64,000 bases of DNA from Salinadaptatus halalkaliphilus (GTDB taxonomy: Archaea > Halobacteriota > Halobacteria > Halobacteriales > Natrialbaceae): the NCBI RefSeq assembly GCF_006543045.1, contig NZ_RBZW01000039.1, positions 1 to 64,000 on the forward strand, in the 5' to 3' direction. The notes under the pieces are model-generated. The model ran no database searches. It was given only the letters and a program-made list of their open reading frames with translations, and was not told the origin of the DNA. Positions 8,617 to 17,427 of the stretch are shown here, in pieces. The position numbers and the translations under genes are program-made. Each line of letters opens with the position of its first letter. Position 1 is the stretch's first letter.

Positions 8617-8713
8617 CGCTCTTGTTGGTCCGGCGTTTGGATTTAAACCTGCGCACGGACGTGCTCGAGCCGCGCCCTCGACTCACAGCGATACTGTGGG
8701 GAAGCCAACGGCG

Positions 8714-9796
8714 TCAGCCGCTGGTAGTCGACCAGACGAGCAGTCCCTGCGTCCTGTCGAGCAGTGTGACGACGACGACGTGGGGCAGCGTCAGGACTGC
8801 GAGACAGACCAGGTAGAGGGCCAGTACGTCGGGAACGTTCGTCGGTGCGTACGGAACGAGCACCGCCAGTCCACCGAGGACGGCGAGGGCACCTGCGGTC
8901 AGGGGCGCGGCGTCGCGGACGAACCGCCAGCTCGCAAGCCGATCGTTTCCTGCCGCGAGCGCTTCCGACGCCACGTCGTCGACGAGCATCGTGCGGAGGA
9001 TGTGACGCACCGAGTGCCAGAGCGGGAAATAGAACCCAATCGCGAGAATCGGTGGCACGACCGCGAAAAACCCCACCAGACCGAGAGTTTCGACGACGTC
9101 GGCGAGCCAGGGCTCGAGCGTCTCGGCCCGCCGGTAGCTCAGCGACAGCGATCCGACGACGAGCGCGCCGACGCCGACGGCCACGCCGAGTCGAACCGTC
9201 GGCTGGAAGATCGGCTCGAGTGCGGCCGCTGCACCCGGATCGAACAGCCCGACGAGCGACTCCGCGACGACGGCATATTGGCCGGGAAAGGCGACCAGTG
9301 GGACGAGCATCGGAATCCCGCCGCGGACGAGCACCGTGAGAGACGCCGGCGCCAGACCCTCGAGGTAGCATCCCCCGGTGAGGACGCGGACGGCGTAGAC
9401 ATCGCCTTGCCCCCAGTGTAGCAGCGTCACGAGGATGAACAGTACGAAGGCGACGACGGGCGCGAGAAACCAGACGACGGCGTACGCGCCGCCGACGACC
9501 AGATAGAGGCCACCGACGACAGCGAACGACCGTGCCGTCGGTCGCCGGTTGGCGGCCCTGGGAACCACGAGGTGGTCGACGGCTCCGTGGGGAAGCCCGA
9601 ACGCGAGGACGCTCACTGCCAGCGGGAGGTATTGGTACGCGAGCGGAACGGAGTCGACGAGAGTCGAGAGAGCGAGCCCGGCCAGTACTGCGAGCGCGCC
9701 GAAGCCGTAGCTCGCACGCGCGGCGCGACGCCGGGCGCTCTCGGTTGGCTCCGTATCGTCGCCAGCGCCCGCACTGTGGGAGTCGCTACGGACCAT
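8714..9796 (-). CDS. blh: Brp/Blh-family beta-carotene 15,15'-dioxygenase
   Basis: A 360-residue membrane enzyme that cleaves beta-carotene to two molecules of retinal, the chromophore of microbial rhodopsins. Conserved iron-ligand motifs are visible in order: 'GLPHGAVDH' (about residue 88), 'LLHWGQGD' (about 145), 'PLWHSVRHILR' (about 264) and 'LTLPHVVVV' near the C-terminus. Eight or so hydrophobic helices surround them. It overlaps the upstream crtY gene by 11 bases, so the two are very probably translated from one mRNA. With crtY and hop it forms a pigment cluster. An alternative name used in haloarchaea is brp. Confidence 0.94.
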   Translation of the reverse strand: MVRSDSHSAGAGDDTEPTESARRRAARASYGFGALAVLAGLALSTLVDSVPLAYQYLPLAVSVLAFGLPHGAVDHLVVPRAANRRPTARSFAVVGGLYLVVGGAYAVVWFLAPVVAFVLFILVTLLHWGQGDVYAVRVLTGGCYLEGLAPASLTVLVRGGIPMLVPLVAFPGQYAVVAESLVGLFDPGAAAALEPIFQPTVRLGVAVGVGALVVGSLSLSYRRAETLEPWLADVVETLGLVGFFAVVPPILAIGFYFPLWHSVRHILRTMLVDDVASEALAAGNDRLASWRFVRDAAPLTAGALAVLGGLAVLVPYAPTNVPDVLALYLVCLAVLTLPHVVVVTLLDRTQGLLVWSTTSG

Positions 9797-10568
9797 TCGT
9801 CGGGTTCGAGCCGATCACGGGCAGTCGATCCAGGCTTGAATCGCCCTCGAGGCGCTCGAGCACCCAGACGTACAACACCAGCCCCTGCACGATGAACACG
9901 TTCGTCAGGAGGAAAAAGAGCGCTTCCTCTATCGGCAGCCCGAGAAGCGCAATTCCGGTCGTCTGCGTGCTCGAAATCATCCAGATCCCGAGTTCGATGG
10001 CGATCCGATCAACGACCCAGAGATACAGCGTCGGCACGGCGACAGCCAGGCCGACCATCGGCCAGACTTCCCGAAGGTACGGCAGGCCGAACCCCCACTG
10101 GATCGCGAGGATCGGCCCCGCCCAGAACAGGAGCCAACCCAGGTAGTACGTCGTCGTCGAGCCAAGCAAGAACCAGCCAGCGAGACACACGACGAGACCA
10201 CCCGCCACGCCGGTCGCCCGGTGGCGCAGTGAGACCTCGAGCGGCCGGTCGACGACATCGAGGAACTGAAAGAGCCAGAGTCCGGTCAGTACTGGCTGGA
10301 GGACGAAAAACAGGTATTCCTCGACCGGCGTGTGCCAGATCGTCGCGAGAACTGCACCGTCGCCGTACCACCAGACGCCGGCCGGAATGAGGTGGTTCGT
10401 CCACGGCGTGGTGTAGACGACAGCCAGCCCCACGAGGACACAGAGTCCCGACAACGACCGCCGATCGATCCAGGCGTCGCTTCGCCACCAGGCAGCGGCC
10501 GCCAACACCAGAATCGGCGGGAGCAGAAAGACCAGGTGGAACTCGAGGTAACTCAGCGGTGGGCTCAC
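9786..10568 (-). CDS. crtY: Fused lycopene beta-cyclase
   Basis: A 260-residue membrane protein with two lycopene cyclase domains in tandem, each with a PxEE motif: 'HTPVEEYLFFVLQPVL' (about residue 80) and 'GLPIEEALFFLLTNVF' (about residue 213). This is the archaeal fused form of the CrtYc/CrtYd heterodimer, which closes the two ends of lycopene to give beta-carotene. Its product feeds the Brp/Blh enzyme encoded immediately downstream. Start codon chosen as the ATG of 'MSPPLSYLEFHLVF', which opens the first helix. It is divergent from hop with a 244-base control region between. Confidence 0.94.
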   Translation of the reverse strand: MSPPLSYLEFHLVFLLPPILVLAAAAWWRSDAWIDRRSLSGLCVLVGLAVVYTTPWTNHLIPAGVWWYGDGAVLATIWHTPVEEYLFFVLQPVLTGLWLFQFLDVVDRPLEVSLRHRATGVAGGLVVCLAGWFLLGSTTTYYLGWLLFWAGPILAIQWGFGLPYLREVWPMVGLAVAVPTLYLWVVDRIAIELGIWMISSTQTTGIALLGLPIEEALFFLLTNVFIVQGLVLYVWVLERLEGDSSLDRLPVIGSNPTNGP

Positions 10569-10728
10569 GCACGATCACCGACCCTGGGTGGGCTGTCGGC
10601 ACCCACGTCGACGACTCGGCTGTCGACGGACGCAGACGGCTGTTTCACCGCGCGGTCCCGAACCATCGCCATCGAATCCTTCTCGAGACTCCACCGACAA
10701 AAACGGACACCCATACAGTCGTAGATCG

Positions 10729-10744
10729 TTGGTGTTCACCAACA
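10729..10744. promoter_or_regulatory. Inverted repeat upstream of hop
   Basis: GTTGGTG-TT-CACCAAC is a perfect 7-bp inverted repeat with a 2-base centre. It lies 33 bases upstream of the probable hop TATA element and 160 bases upstream of the crtY start. The place fits an activator or repressor site for the pigment genes; no binding protein is known from this sequence. Confidence 0.45.
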
Positions 10745-10775
10745 CGGGAATTACTGTACACGGTAGGTGCACGTG

Positions 10776-10784
10776 ACTTTAACC
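10776..10784 (+). promoter_or_regulatory. Probable TATA element of hop
   Basis: ACTTTAACC lies 29-37 bases before the hop ATG, so a short leader of up to about 10 bases is expected. Very short leaders are typical of haloarchaeal rhodopsin genes. Confidence 0.5.
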
Positions 10785-10812
10785 CGTCAGGAGTAGGGAG
10801 GCATGCACACAC

Positions 10813-11667
10813 ATGACCCCACCGACGCTCGGCGATCCGCCCGCGTTCGAATCGGTCGGCGTCCCGCTCGAGACGACACAGTCGGAACTCTTCGAGTTCG
10901 TCCATAGCGACCCACTGCTATCGCTGTCGTTCGTCGTCAACATCGCCCTTGCCGGGCTGACGATCCTCCTGATCGTCTATCTCGGCCGGAACCTGACCGA
11001 CCCCCGTGCGAAACTGATCGCCGTCTCCGTAATGCTCATCTCGGTCGTCTCGATCTCGAGTTACACCGGACTCGCCTCGGGACTCACGCTCAGCTTTCTC
11101 GAGATGCCCCCTGGACACGCGATGGCGGGCGACGAGGTACTCGCGATGTGGGGCCGATATCTCACCTGGACGTTCTCGACACCGTTTATCCTGATCGCGC
11201 TCGGAATGATCGCCGGGTCGAACCTCACGAAGATCTTCACGACCGTCGCCTTCACCATCGCGATGTGTATCACGGGCCTGGCTGCAGCGTTTACGACCTC
11301 GAGTTATCTGCTGCGGTGGTGGTGGTTCGTGATTAGCTCGGCGTTCTTTCTGGTGATCGTCTACGTGTTGCTTTTCGATTGGGTCGAGGACGCGAAACGG
11401 GCCGGAACGATCGACCTGTTCAACACCCTGAAACTGCTGACGGTGGCGAGCTGGTTTGGCTATCCGATCCTGTGGGCCCTCGGCGTGGAGGGGTTCGCGC
11501 TGCTCGACATCGCTATCACGTCCTGGGGATACAGCGTCCTCGACATCGTCAGCAAGTACATCGTGACCGTGTTGATCATGGTGTGGCTCGCGAAGGAACC
11601 CTCGGCGGTCACGGCTGGCGCTGCGTACGGCTCGAGTCGACCCGGCGTTACCCCTGCCGACGACTGA
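10813..11667 (+). CDS. hop: Halorhodopsin, light-driven chloride pump
   Basis: A 284-residue seven-helix retinal protein. The retinal Schiff-base lysine is Lys248 in 'LDIVSKYIVT', with Asp244 four residues before it. The helix-C segment 'GRYLTWTFSTPFILIALGMI' gives Thr118, Ser122 and Ala129 at the positions occupied by the two proton-carrying Asp and one Thr in bacteriorhodopsin. That TSA pattern marks an inward chloride pump, not a proton pump. An extended N-terminus of about 30 residues and a short acidic C-tail match haloarchaeal halorhodopsins. The stop codon TGA overlaps the edge of palindromic element R3. Confidence 0.97.
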   Translation: MTPPTLGDPPAFESVGVPLETTQSELFEFVHSDPLLSLSFVVNIALAGLTILLIVYLGRNLTDPRAKLIAVSVMLISVVSISSYTGLASGLTLSFLEMPPGHAMAGDEVLAMWGRYLTWTFSTPFILIALGMIAGSNLTKIFTTVAFTIAMCITGLAAAFTTSSYLLRWWWFVISSAFFLVIVYVLLFDWVEDAKRAGTIDLFNTLKLLTVASWFGYPILWALGVEGFALLDIAITSWGYSVLDIVSKYIVTVLIMVWLAKEPSAVTAGAAYGSSRPGVTPADD

Positions 11668-11750
11668 GACGGATTGCTGTAACGATTTACCGGCGCAACC
11701 GCGACCCGGGCGGCGGTTGCGCCGGCAATGACTTACAGTAAACCGTATGA
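11666..11750 (-). repeat. Dispersed palindromic element, copy R3
   Basis: An 85-bp palindrome with the B end at left (GAGACGGATTGCTGTAACG) and the A end at right, so it is inverted relative to R2. Arms GGCGCAACCGC and GCGGTTGCGCC are perfectly complementary. Its left edge shares bases with the hop stop codon (TGA at 11665-11667), and its right edge shares two bases with R4, forming a tandem pair. Confidence 0.88.
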
Positions 11751-11830
11751 GACGGATTGCTGGCAGTCATTTCCGGCCCGCCCCCGGACAGGAGCGGTCA
11801 CGCCGGAAGATCGTTACAGCAGACCGATAC
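11749..11830 (+). repeat. Dispersed palindromic element, copy R4
   Basis: An 82-bp diverged copy placed directly after R3. The left end GAGACGGATTGCTGGCAGTC followed by ATTTCCGG has the A-end inner sequence, and the right end in reverse complement (GTATCGGTCTGCTGTAACG) is the B end. The remaining 90 bases to the rpl12 stop codon show nothing recognisable. Confidence 0.78.
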
Positions 11831-11920
11831 TGCCTGCCCGGCTGTCGTCTCCGCACAGCAGTCGCTTCTCGGGTAGTGGTCGATAAAAATTCGTGGTCGT
11901 CGATATCGTCGCGTCGCGAC

Positions 11921-12265
11921 TTAGCCGAAGAGTTCGCCGAGACCCTCGCCGTCGGCTTCCTCGTCTTCCTCGTCCTCGTCGTCTTCGGTCGTGTCCGGCA
12001 CGTCGGCTTCGCCGTCGTCGTCGTCGCCGTCGTCAGCAGCCTCGTCGGCTGCCGCGCCACCGGCAGCTGCGCCGCCTGCAGCGGGGACGGCAGCAGCTTC
12101 CGAAACCGCTTCGTCGATGTCGACGTCCTCGAGGGCGGCGACGAGCGCTTTGACACGGGATTCTTCGACATCGACGCCAGCGGCGTCGAGTACGTCGGTG
12201 AGGTTGTCTTCGTTGATCTCTTCGTCCGTCTCGTTCAGGATGAGTGCAGCGTAAACGTATTCCAT
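11921..12265 (-). CDS. rpl12: Ribosomal protein P1/L12
   Basis: A 114-residue stalk protein of the large ribosomal subunit. The first 60 residues form the helical dimerisation domain ('[22 protein letters not shown]'-type start), followed by an Ala/Gly hinge, an extremely acidic tail and the conserved end 'GLGELFG' that recruits translation GTPases. The L10 protein encoded just upstream ends with the closely similar 'GLGEMFG', as expected for stalk partners. It is the last gene of the L1-L10-L12 operon, 17 bases after rpl10. Confidence 0.97.
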   Translation of the reverse strand: MEYVYAALILNETDEEINEDNLTDVLDAAGVDVEESRVKALVAALEDVDIDEAVSEAAAVPAAGGAAAGGAAADEAADDGDDDDGEADVPDTTEDDEDEEDEEADGEGLGELFG

Positions 12266-12282
12266 TGTAAGGTCCTCCGTGG

Positions 12283-13326
12283 TTATCCGAACATCTCGCC
12301 GAGGCCGGACGCGCCGTCACCGTCGTCTTCGTCGTCATCGTCGTCGGTGTCGGCGTCGTCGGCCGCAGCGTCGTCTTGGTCGTCAGCCGATTCGTCCTCG
12401 CCCTCGTCGTCGGTATCCGCCGTCGCGGCGGGTGCGTCGACATCCTGCAGTTCCTCGGGCAGGGCCTCCTCGTCGTCGATCTGGGCCGCGAGCGCACGCA
12501 GCTGTGCGTCGGCCTTGCTGACGAGGTCGGGCAGCAGGTCTTCGTCCTCGATGGCGGCCTGGAGGCCAAGGCTCTTGGCTTCGCCCGTGGCCTTGGCGAT
12601 GAGCGTCGGTGCCGTCGTCTCGGTCGGGAACGTCGCGTTGACCGCGAGGTTCCGTGCGCGAGCGGCGGCCGTCGCCACGTCGCTCTCGTAGGCCTCGATA
12701 TCGATATCGAGGTCGTCCGGATCGAAGCGCACGCCCTCGGCGATGACGGCGCGCAGGTCGAGCCCGACTTCCTTGGGCTCGATACCGAGTTCGTTGAGGA
12801 CGTTCGAGAGGTCCGCAGAGACTTCCTCGCCGGCTTCTAAGACCGTCGAGTCCTCCATGACCTGAATCGAACCGTCCTCGATGCGTGCGTTCGCACCGAC
12901 TCCCTGCAGTTCGCCGACGAACGGTCCCGGGTCGACACCCGTGTCCCCTTCCGGAATGACGATATCGTTCGGGGCGACTTCGCCCTCGTTGATTGGGGCC
13001 GGCGTCTTCGAGGCCTCGAGTTCCTTGTAGAGTGCGAAAGGATTGTCGTTCGTTCCGACGAGTCCGACCTGTCCCTCGACCTCCTCGACGAGTTCGTCGA
13101 GTCCGGCCGATTCGAGCGCGCGGACTTGCAGCGTGTTCCGGCTGACGCGCAACTCGGCGGTCCCGTGGAGATCACGGCGCATGTCCTGGAGCTGCTTCGA
13201 CGGAATGCCGGCGATGCCGACGACGCCGACGCTCTCGTAGTTCTCGATGAGGTCGGTAAGTTCGTCGACTTCCTCTTTCTTCCACTGTGGAAGGTTCTCT
13301 GTCTTGCGTTCAGCCTGTGCGCTCAT
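12283..13326 (-). CDS. rpl10: Ribosomal protein P0/L10
   Basis: A 347-residue stalk base protein. The N-terminal rRNA-binding domain starts '[20 protein letters not shown]' and is followed by the archaeal-specific insert domain, the L12-binding helical spine and a long acidic tail ending 'GLGEMFG'. It anchors several L12 dimers on 23S rRNA helix 42-44. The start ATG at 13326 lies 1 base before the rpl1 stop region, giving near-overlap and probable translational coupling. The reading frame stays open upstream through rpl1, but only this start matches the family's N-terminus. Confidence 0.97.
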   Translation of the reverse strand: MSAQAERKTENLPQWKKEEVDELTDLIENYESVGVVGIAGIPSKQLQDMRRDLHGTAELRVSRNTLQVRALESAGLDELVEEVEGQVGLVGTNDNPFALYKELEASKTPAPINEGEVAPNDIVIPEGDTGVDPGPFVGELQGVGANARIEDGSIQVMEDSTVLEAGEEVSADLSNVLNELGIEPKEVGLDLRAVIAEGVRFDPDDLDIDIEAYESDVATAAARARNLAVNATFPTETTAPTLIAKATGEAKSLGLQAAIEDEDLLPDLVSKADAQLRALAAQIDDEEALPEELQDVDAPAATADTDDEGEDESADDQDDAAADDADTDDDDDEDDGDGASGLGEMFG

Positions 13327-13327
13327 C

Positions 13328-13960
13328 TTAGGCCACCTCCACGGACGGGCCCATCGTCGTCTTGACGAAGACGCCGTCGATGTTCTGTGGACCTTTCTCG
13401 AGGTCGGCGTGCAGTCGACGCAGGATGACGTCGATGTTGTCGGCGATATCTTCGGCGTCCATGTCTTCGGCGCCGACGAGCGTGTGGAACGTGCGTCGGT
13501 CGCCCGAGCGAAGCTGCACGGTATTTTTGAGTCGGTTGACGGTCTCGACGACATCGTCGTCGGGGGCGAGCGGATCCGGCATCTTTCCTCGCGGACCGAG
13601 GATGGTACCGAGATGCCGGGCGATGTCTTGCATCATCGCCTCTTCGGCGATGAAGAAGTCCGTCTCGTCGGCCATATCTTTGGCCTCGTCGTCGTCCAGA
13701 TCGGCCACGTCGTCGACCGAGAGCACGTCGTCCGCAACCTCTTCGGCACGGACGCCGGTTTCGCCCTCGGCGATAACGACGATGATCGTCTCTTGGCCGG
13801 TTCCGGACGGCAAGACGATTGACTCGTCAACACGATTCGACGGTTCGTTCAAATCAAGGTCGCGCAAGTTTATCGCGAGGTCGACCGTCTCGGTAAAGTT
13901 CCGGTCCGGCGAGTCCTCGAGTGCGCGAGCCACTGCGGTTTCGATATCCGAATCTGCCAT
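13328..13960 (-). CDS. rpl1: Ribosomal protein L1
   Basis: A 210-residue L1 stalk protein. Family landmarks are '[25 protein letters not shown]', the signature loop '[15 protein letters not shown]' and the C-terminal '[17 protein letters not shown]'. It binds 23S rRNA helices 76-78 and, in archaea, can also repress its own operon by binding a rRNA-like structure on the mRNA. It heads the L1-L10-L12 operon; no L11 gene is next to it in this window. Confidence 0.97.
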   Translation of the reverse strand: MADSDIETAVARALEDSPDRNFTETVDLAINLRDLDLNEPSNRVDESIVLPSGTGQETIIVVIAEGETGVRAEEVADDVLSVDDVADLDDDEAKDMADETDFFIAEEAMMQDIARHLGTILGPRGKMPDPLAPDDDVVETVNRLKNTVQLRSGDRRTFHTLVGAEDMDAEDIADNIDVILRRLHADLEKGPQNIDGVFVKTTMGPSVEVA

Positions 13961-14055
13961 CGTTCACCTCCGTAGTACGCAGGAGTGCTCCTACGGGTCA
14001 GTGAAACAGGCTACGCCTGTCTCTGTTGGACGAAGTGGGATCCCGAACTTAAACC
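13961..14055 (-). promoter_or_regulatory. Promoter and structured leader of the rpl1-rpl10-rpl12 operon
   Basis: On the minus strand a TATA-like GGGTTTAAG sits at about 14048-14056, so a leader of roughly 60-70 bases precedes the rpl1 ATG. The leader contains a perfect hairpin ACAGGC-GTA-GCCTGT (14008-14022) and AGGAG-TG-CTCCT (13981-13992). Most haloarchaeal genes here are leaderless, so a long folded leader stands out. In haloarchaea and methanogens L1 represses its own operon through a rRNA-like mRNA site; that this leader is such a site is inferred. Confidence 0.55.
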
Positions 14056-14129
14056 CGTCGAACTGGAGCCGTTGCAGTGTGCGCGACTGACCACAAATGC
14101 TATTGTCCCTGTCAGAGTATTGTCCAGCA

Positions 14130-14735
14130 ATGAGTGGGTTAAATTTACTCGATATTGCTGCCGTATGGGGGGCCGATGGGGCGGCGGCCATCGCAAACAG
14201 CGGCTGGCTCGAGCAGTACCAGTCGCTTGGCGTCCTCGAGCGCGTTGGCGGGCAGTTCGTTCTCACGGTCGTCGTGGCCATCGTCGTTCTCGGGATGATC
14301 CATCGTCACGGGACGGACGCGGTCACGAAAGCCCGGCGAAGCCCGATCATTTCGCTCTGTATCGGGACGCCCACGTTACTCGTGATCAGCGGCCTCACCG
14401 CCGCGGGCTACTATATGCTTGGCTCGAGCGTCGGTACGTTCTTCGGCGTGGTACTCATCGCGATCGGATTCGCTGCCCTTCCAACGAGTATCGCGATCGG
14501 GTTCGTGGCGATCGGCCAGGGTATAACCGGTCGGCTTGGACGAACGAAACTGTGGCACGGTATCCTGATGGGAGGACTGTTGGCGGGCCTTTCGGGCGTC
14601 TCGCTCTCAGCAACGCTCGTTGCCGTTACGATTACCGGCACGCTCGGAACGGGGGCACTCGTTCGGATCCTGTTTGGGGCCGGCGGGACGACCAGTCCCG
14701 AGGAGCGGACCGTTCCACCCGCGAACAAAATCTGA
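14130..14735 (+). CDS. Haloarchaeal membrane protein of unknown function
   Basis: A 201-residue integral membrane protein with four to five helices ('FVLTVVVAIVVLGMIHRHG', 'TPTLLVISGLTAAGYYMLG', 'TFFGVVLIAIGFAALPTSIAIGFVAIG', 'GILMGGLLAGLSGVSLSATLVAVTITGTLG'). I do not recognise a named family; the pattern is like haloarchaeal proteins next to bactofilin genes, but none is present. The start was put at 'MSGLNLLDIAAVWG' because an upstream ATG at 14097 lies in the divergent promoter region of rpl1. A TATA-like AAATGCTATTG lies 25-30 bases before. Confidence 0.82.
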   Translation: MSGLNLLDIAAVWGADGAAAIANSGWLEQYQSLGVLERVGGQFVLTVVVAIVVLGMIHRHGTDAVTKARRSPIISLCIGTPTLLVISGLTAAGYYMLGSSVGTFFGVVLIAIGFAALPTSIAIGFVAIGQGITGRLGRTKLWHGILMGGLLAGLSGVSLSATLVAVTITGTLGTGALVRILFGAGGTTSPEERTVPPANKI

Positions 14736-14762
14736 GACCGGTTCGTCTCTGGGAGAGTAATA

Positions 14763-16163
14763 CTACGGTTCGTCGTCGTCCGGGAAAATCTTTCCCGGAT
14801 TGAGTGTTCCAGTCGGATCGAGAGCCGCTTTGATGCGTCGCATCATGTCGACGCCGCCAGCACCGTGTTCGGGCTCCAGGTAGGCCTGTTTGCCCTGCCC
14901 GATACCGTGTTCGCCGGTCGCGGTGCCGCCCATCTCGATCGCTAGTTCGACGATCTCCCGATAGGCACGCTCACCGCGGGCCAGTTCGTCGGGATCGGTC
15001 GGGTTCGCAAGGACGGTGTAGTGTAAGTTCCCGTCGCCTGCGTGACCGAAACAGGGGATCGTCACGTCGTACTCGTCGGCGACCCGCTTTGCCTCGCGGA
15101 CGATGTCGGGATAGCCGCTGATCGGGACGGTAACGTCGCCGGGATGGAGCGTCTCCCGGTCGGGATCGTAGCTTCGGGTGGCATACGCTAGTTCCCGACG
15201 AGCCTCCCAGAGGCGATCCATCTCGGCGTCGTCGTCGCTCACCTCGAAGCGCTCGAGGGCGTAGTCCGAAAAAATCGTTCGACAGAGGCCGATCTCTTCC
15301 TCGATGCCGTGGTTGGCGTGGAACTCGAGAAAGACCATCGGCGCGTCGGGCAGATCGCTGCCGAGATACTCGTTTGCTATCCGTGCGCTCAACTCGTCGA
15401 CGAGTTCGATCCGGGCGACGTCGATTTCGGTCTGGAGGGCATCGGCGATCGCCGCGGCGGCGGCGTCGAGCGTTTCGAAGATAGCGCGGCCGCCCCGAAC
15501 CTGTTGTGGTCGGCCCGCCAGCGCGAGCGTCGCTTCGGTGACGACCGCGAGGGTCCCCTCGCTGCCGATCAGCAGCTCGGTCAGGTTGTAGCCGCTCGAG
15601 GTTTTGATCGCACGCGAGCCCGTCCGAACGACGGTACCGTCGGCGAGGACGGCCTCCAGAGCGAGCACCCAGTCGGCGACCTCGCCGTACTTGACGGTCT
15701 GCATGCCGCTGGCGTCGGTCGCGATCATGCCGCCGATGGTCGAGATATCGCCGGAAGAGGGAAGCGGCGGGAAGAAGAGGCCGTCGTCTGCGACGTACTC
15801 GTCGACTGCCGAGCCGATGATCCCCGGTCCGACATCGATCTGGAAGTCCTCGGGGCGGTAGTCCCGAACGTCGTTCATCCGGGTGAGGTCGAGGCTGATT
15901 CCACCCTCGGCAGGGACGGCGTTGCCTTCGAGCCCCGTCCCCGCTGCGTAGGGCGTGACGGGAACGCCCTGTTCGGTTGCGGCCTCGAGCACCGCCGCCA
16001 CGTCGGCGGTGGATTCGGGCCAGACGACCGCGTCGGGAACGGTGGGAGCGTCCTCGTCCTGGGTCCCCCAATCCGTCGCGTGTGCCTCGCGTCGACCGCA
16101 CTCGAACGAGTATTGGTCGGCCTCGAGTGTGAGCCCCTCGAGAAACGAGCAATCGTGAGCCAT
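14763..16163 (-). CDS. FAD-linked oxidase (glycolate/D-lactate dehydrogenase GlcD-like)
   Basis: A 466-residue flavoprotein of the PCMH/VAO class. The FAD pyrophosphate region shows 'VVWPESTADVAAVLEAATEQGVPVTPYAAGTGLEGNAVP' and 'LPSSGDISTIGGMIATDASGMQTVKYG', and the C-terminal FAD-oxidase domain has 'CFGHAGDGNLHY' and the ending 'GGTATGEHGIGQGK...ALDPTGTLNPGKIF'. Such enzymes oxidise 2-hydroxy acids, most often D-lactate or glycolate, passing electrons to quinone or another acceptor. No iron-sulfur GlcF partner is adjacent. An alternative start 13 codons upstream (16202) is possible. Confidence 0.93.
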   Translation of the reverse strand: MAHDCSFLEGLTLEADQYSFECGRREAHATDWGTQDEDAPTVPDAVVWPESTADVAAVLEAATEQGVPVTPYAAGTGLEGNAVPAEGGISLDLTRMNDVRDYRPEDFQIDVGPGIIGSAVDEYVADDGLFFPPLPSSGDISTIGGMIATDASGMQTVKYGEVADWVLALEAVLADGTVVRTGSRAIKTSSGYNLTELLIGSEGTLAVVTEATLALAGRPQQVRGGRAIFETLDAAAAAIADALQTEIDVARIELVDELSARIANEYLGSDLPDAPMVFLEFHANHGIEEEIGLCRTIFSDYALERFEVSDDDAEMDRLWEARRELAYATRSYDPDRETLHPGDVTVPISGYPDIVREAKRVADEYDVTIPCFGHAGDGNLHYTVLANPTDPDELARGERAYREIVELAIEMGGTATGEHGIGQGKQAYLEPEHGAGGVDMMRRIKAALDPTGTLNPGKIFPDDDEP

Positions 16164-16333
16164 AGCCCCACGTTGGACAGCAGTCGTATCAACGTTTTTC
16201 ATACTGCCGGACAGAACTACTGTGAGCAGTCGCCACCCTATCCGGATCGCTGACCTTTATAGGAATGGCACTCGCGGTAGGAGATGATGGTAATTAATCA
16301 AGCAATTCGACAGCAGACACGGAGGGCAGGACT

Positions 16334-17341
16334 GTGAACGCGACGCTCGATCTCCTGATTCGGCTGACGGACTACGAGACGCCACAGGACGTCGCCGATC
16401 GGGCCGTTTTCGCCGAAGAACTGGGGTTCGACCGCATCACGGTCGGGGAAACGACCGGGTGGAACATCGTCCCACCGCTGACGCTTGCGGCGGACCGGAC
16501 CGACGACCTCGGTATTTCGAACGATGTCGTCTCTCCGTTTGCCCGGTCGCCGGCATTGCTCGCCCAGACCGCGCTCACGCTACACGATGCCTCTGACGGC
16601 CGCTTCCGACTGGGGCTCGGACCGAGTTCGCCTGCGATCACCGAGCGTTGGCACGGCGAAGACTTCGAGCGGCCGCTGCGACGCACCCGCGAAGCCGTCG
16701 AGATCATCCGCAACGTCTTCGAGACGGGCAACCCCGCCTACGAAGGCGACATCTTCGATGTTCCCGGACTGGATTACAACCGCGATCCACCCGAGGAGCC
16801 GCCGGCGGTCGACATCGCGACGCTCGGGCCGAAAGCGACCGAGATGGCCGGCCGTTTCGGCGACGGCTGGGCGCCACAGATGTTCACCAAAGACGGCCTC
16901 GAGGAGCGCCTCGAGGACTTACAGCGGGGCGCCGAACTCGGCGGAAAAGACCTCTCGGACCTGCGCGTCGCGCCGATCGTGCGAGCGATCGCCGACGAGG
17001 ACCGCGAGAAGGCCCGGGAGAAGGCCCGCAAATCGACGGCGTTCATGGTCGGCGCCTACGGCCCGTACTACGGCAACTCGGTCGCCGAGCAGGGGTACGC
17101 CGATGTCGTCGAGGAGATCCGGTCGGAGTGGGAGAACCGCGATACCGAGGCGATGGCCGAGGCCCTCCCCGACGAGGTACTCGACGAACTCGCGGCGGCG
17201 GGGACGCCCGAGGAAGTCCGCGACTGGCTCGAGGACTACGCCGAGGTCGATGACCTCGACACCATCCGACTGGGCTTCGTCAACGGCATGACCGACGGGG
17301 AAAAGGAGACGACGATGGAAGCCGCCGGCGAACTGTTGTAG
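16334..17341 (+). CDS. F420-dependent LLM-class oxidoreductase (Mer-like)
   Basis: A 335-residue TIM-barrel protein of the luciferase-like monooxygenase class, closest in layout to the F420-dependent methylenetetrahydromethanopterin-reductase-like branch. Typical parts are 'RAVFAEELGFDRITVGETTG', 'ALTLHDASDGRFRLGLGPSSPAI', 'RTREAVEIIRNVF' and 'VDIATLGPKATEMAGRFGDGW'. Haloarchaea make F420 but do not use Mer for methane formation, so the substrate is unknown. The start is GTG, 4 bases after a short purine tract; no ATG precedes the conserved strand. A TATA-like TTTATAGG lies about 70 bases upstream and could serve either direction. Confidence 0.88.
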   Translation: MNATLDLLIRLTDYETPQDVADRAVFAEELGFDRITVGETTGWNIVPPLTLAADRTDDLGISNDVVSPFARSPALLAQTALTLHDASDGRFRLGLGPSSPAITERWHGEDFERPLRRTREAVEIIRNVFETGNPAYEGDIFDVPGLDYNRDPPEEPPAVDIATLGPKATEMAGRFGDGWAPQMFTKDGLEERLEDLQRGAELGGKDLSDLRVAPIVRAIADEDREKAREKARKSTAFMVGAYGPYYGNSVAEQGYADVVEEIRSEWENRDTEAMAEALPDEVLDELAAAGTPEEVRDWLEDYAEVDDLDTIRLGFVNGMTDGEKETTMEAAGELL

Positions 17342-17427
17342 CCCCGAGATCACGAGGCGTCCTGCGAGACGCTTCTCGACGGGGTTGGGGATCGATCGGC
17401 GTCGCCTATCGAACGGCTCCCATCGGC

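Noticed and set aside
6799-8646. A 615-codon Arg/Asp-rich frame across the zinc-ribbon and permease genes
   Set aside because: Composition is that of a shadow frame with no domains, and it covers two well-supported genes, one on each strand.
10813-11667. Bacteriorhodopsin or sensory rhodopsin
   Set aside because: The helix-C positions are Thr, Ser, Ala in place of Asp, Thr, Asp, which marks a chloride pump.
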